DNA of 6,091 nt. It comes from Phycisphaerae bacterium. GTDB lineage: Bacteria > Planctomycetota > Phycisphaerae > Tepidisphaerales > Tepidisphaeraceae. A program made the translations under genes and the position numbers. The notes beneath the pieces are model-generated. The model did no database searches and was not told the origin of the DNA. It worked only from the letters and a program-made list of their open reading frames with translations. Below, in pieces: positions 5,791-6,091 of the stretch. Each line of letters opens with the position of its first letter. Positions within the stretch are counted from its first letter, which is position 1. The stretch lies in NCBI GenBank assembly GCA_030448225.1, contig JAUJNJ010000146.1, positions 1-6,091 on the forward strand, in the 5' to 3' direction.

Positions 5791-5900
5791 AGTTGCTAGT
5801 TGTCAGTTGCTAGTTGCTAGAGAAGAGAGCGGCGCGGCGTTGGGAACGACGTTCGCTTTCGCCACCTTCACTAGCAACTGACAACTAGCAACTAGCAACT
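5791..5900. repeat. Heptad inverted repeat IR6 (AGTTGCT family)
   Basis: The left arm (5791-5824) is AGTTGCT, AGTTGTC, AGTTGCT, AGTTGCT, AGAGAA. The right arm (5867-5900) is its reverse complement with 29 of 34 matches. The 42-base loop contains its own small inverted pair GAACG/CGTTC (5844-5854). The element is the same family as IR3. It starts six bases after the BMC-P stop and ends nine bases before the next ATG; that last gap has no clear Shine-Dalgarno, unlike the other repeat-flanked starts. Confidence 0.9.
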
Positions 5901-5909
5901 ACCAACGCC

Positions 5910-6091
5910 ATGAATCAAGCACTCGTCCAGGACGTCGTCGCCGAAGTGATGCGGCGCCTCGGGAACAAGTCCGGCGGCGGCAGCGGCGGCGACGGCGGCA
6001 ACGGGCAGGGCCGCTCGCAAAGCGCCGGCGGCGGGTACTCGCCGTTCCAGGCCGGCGCGGCGCCGGGCGGCGTGCGCGCGGGCGAGGACGG
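5910..6091 (+). CDS. BMC cargo protein with N-terminal encapsulation peptide (3' end outside window)
   Basis: Only the first 60 residues are in the window and the frame is open to the edge. Residues 3-18 (QALVQDVVAEVMRRLG) form an amphipathic helix of the encapsulation-peptide type, resembling the tag on PduL (LVREVLTQRL). It is followed by a long Gly/Ser linker (about 20-44) and a Gly/Ala-rich stretch. In related planctomycete BMC operons a tagged CoA-acylating aldehyde dehydrogenase lies near the shell genes, and this linker arrangement fits it, but no catalytic domain is visible, so the enzyme identity is inference. An aldolase or another lumen enzyme is also possible. The start is the first ATG after IR6 and places the helix at the very N-terminus. 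Confidence 0.75.
   Translation, partial: MNQALVQDVVAEVMRRLGNKSGGGSGGDGGNGQGRSQSAGGGYSPFQAGAAPGGVRAGED

Noticed and set aside
2451..5900. Heptad repeats as a CRISPR array
   Set aside because: There are no equal-length repeats separated by unique spacers; units are contiguous heptads arranged as two inverted arms.

Overview
The window is GC-rich (third codon positions are almost all G or C). It carries the front half of a bacterial microcompartment (BMC) operon of the kind known from Planctomycetota and Verrucomicrobia: an encapsulation-tagged PduL phosphotransacylase, three BMC-H hexamer shell proteins, an acetate-kinase-family enzyme, a BMC-P (EutN/CcmL) pentamer, and the start of another tagged cargo protein. 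There is no BMC-T gene here. A planctomycete or close relative is the best guess from gene content and layout; no marker gene is present to prove it.

Layout. Positions 1-684 hold the end of a TonB-type energy transducer (Pro/Ala-rich linker plus TonB C-terminal domain). Positions 685-901 are a non-coding gap with an inverted octamer repeat. Positions 902-1591 are queE (7-deazaguanine biosynthesis). Neither gene belongs to the BMC. A short AT-rich gap (1592-1729) contains a good sigma70-like promoter and a palindrome. The BMC operon then runs to the right edge, all on the + strand: pduL, BMC-H1, BMC-H2, a SUKH (SMI1/KNR4) family gene, the acetate kinase gene, BMC-H3, BMC-P, and the truncated tagged cargo gene.

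How the parts fit. In this BMC class an aldehyde formed inside the shell is oxidised to acyl-CoA by an aldehyde dehydrogenase, PduL turns acyl-CoA into acyl-phosphate and recycles CoA, and acetate/propionate kinase makes ATP and the free acid. PduL and the kinase are both here; the aldehyde-generating enzyme is not in the window, and the dehydrogenase may be the truncated last gene. Three BMC-H paralogs with different pore motifs and one pentamer supply shell facets and vertices.

The most unusual structure is between the genes. Five of the BMC intergenic gaps are filled almost from stop codon to ribosome binding site by long imperfect inverted repeats whose arms are tandem heptads (ATTTTGG, AGTTGCT or AGTGGCC families). 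The SUKH gene, which has visibly different codon use, sits in the one stretch of the operon without such repeats, with gaps of 7 and 6 bases on its two sides. The kinase also carries conservative replacements at two positions that are catalytic in classical acetate kinases.
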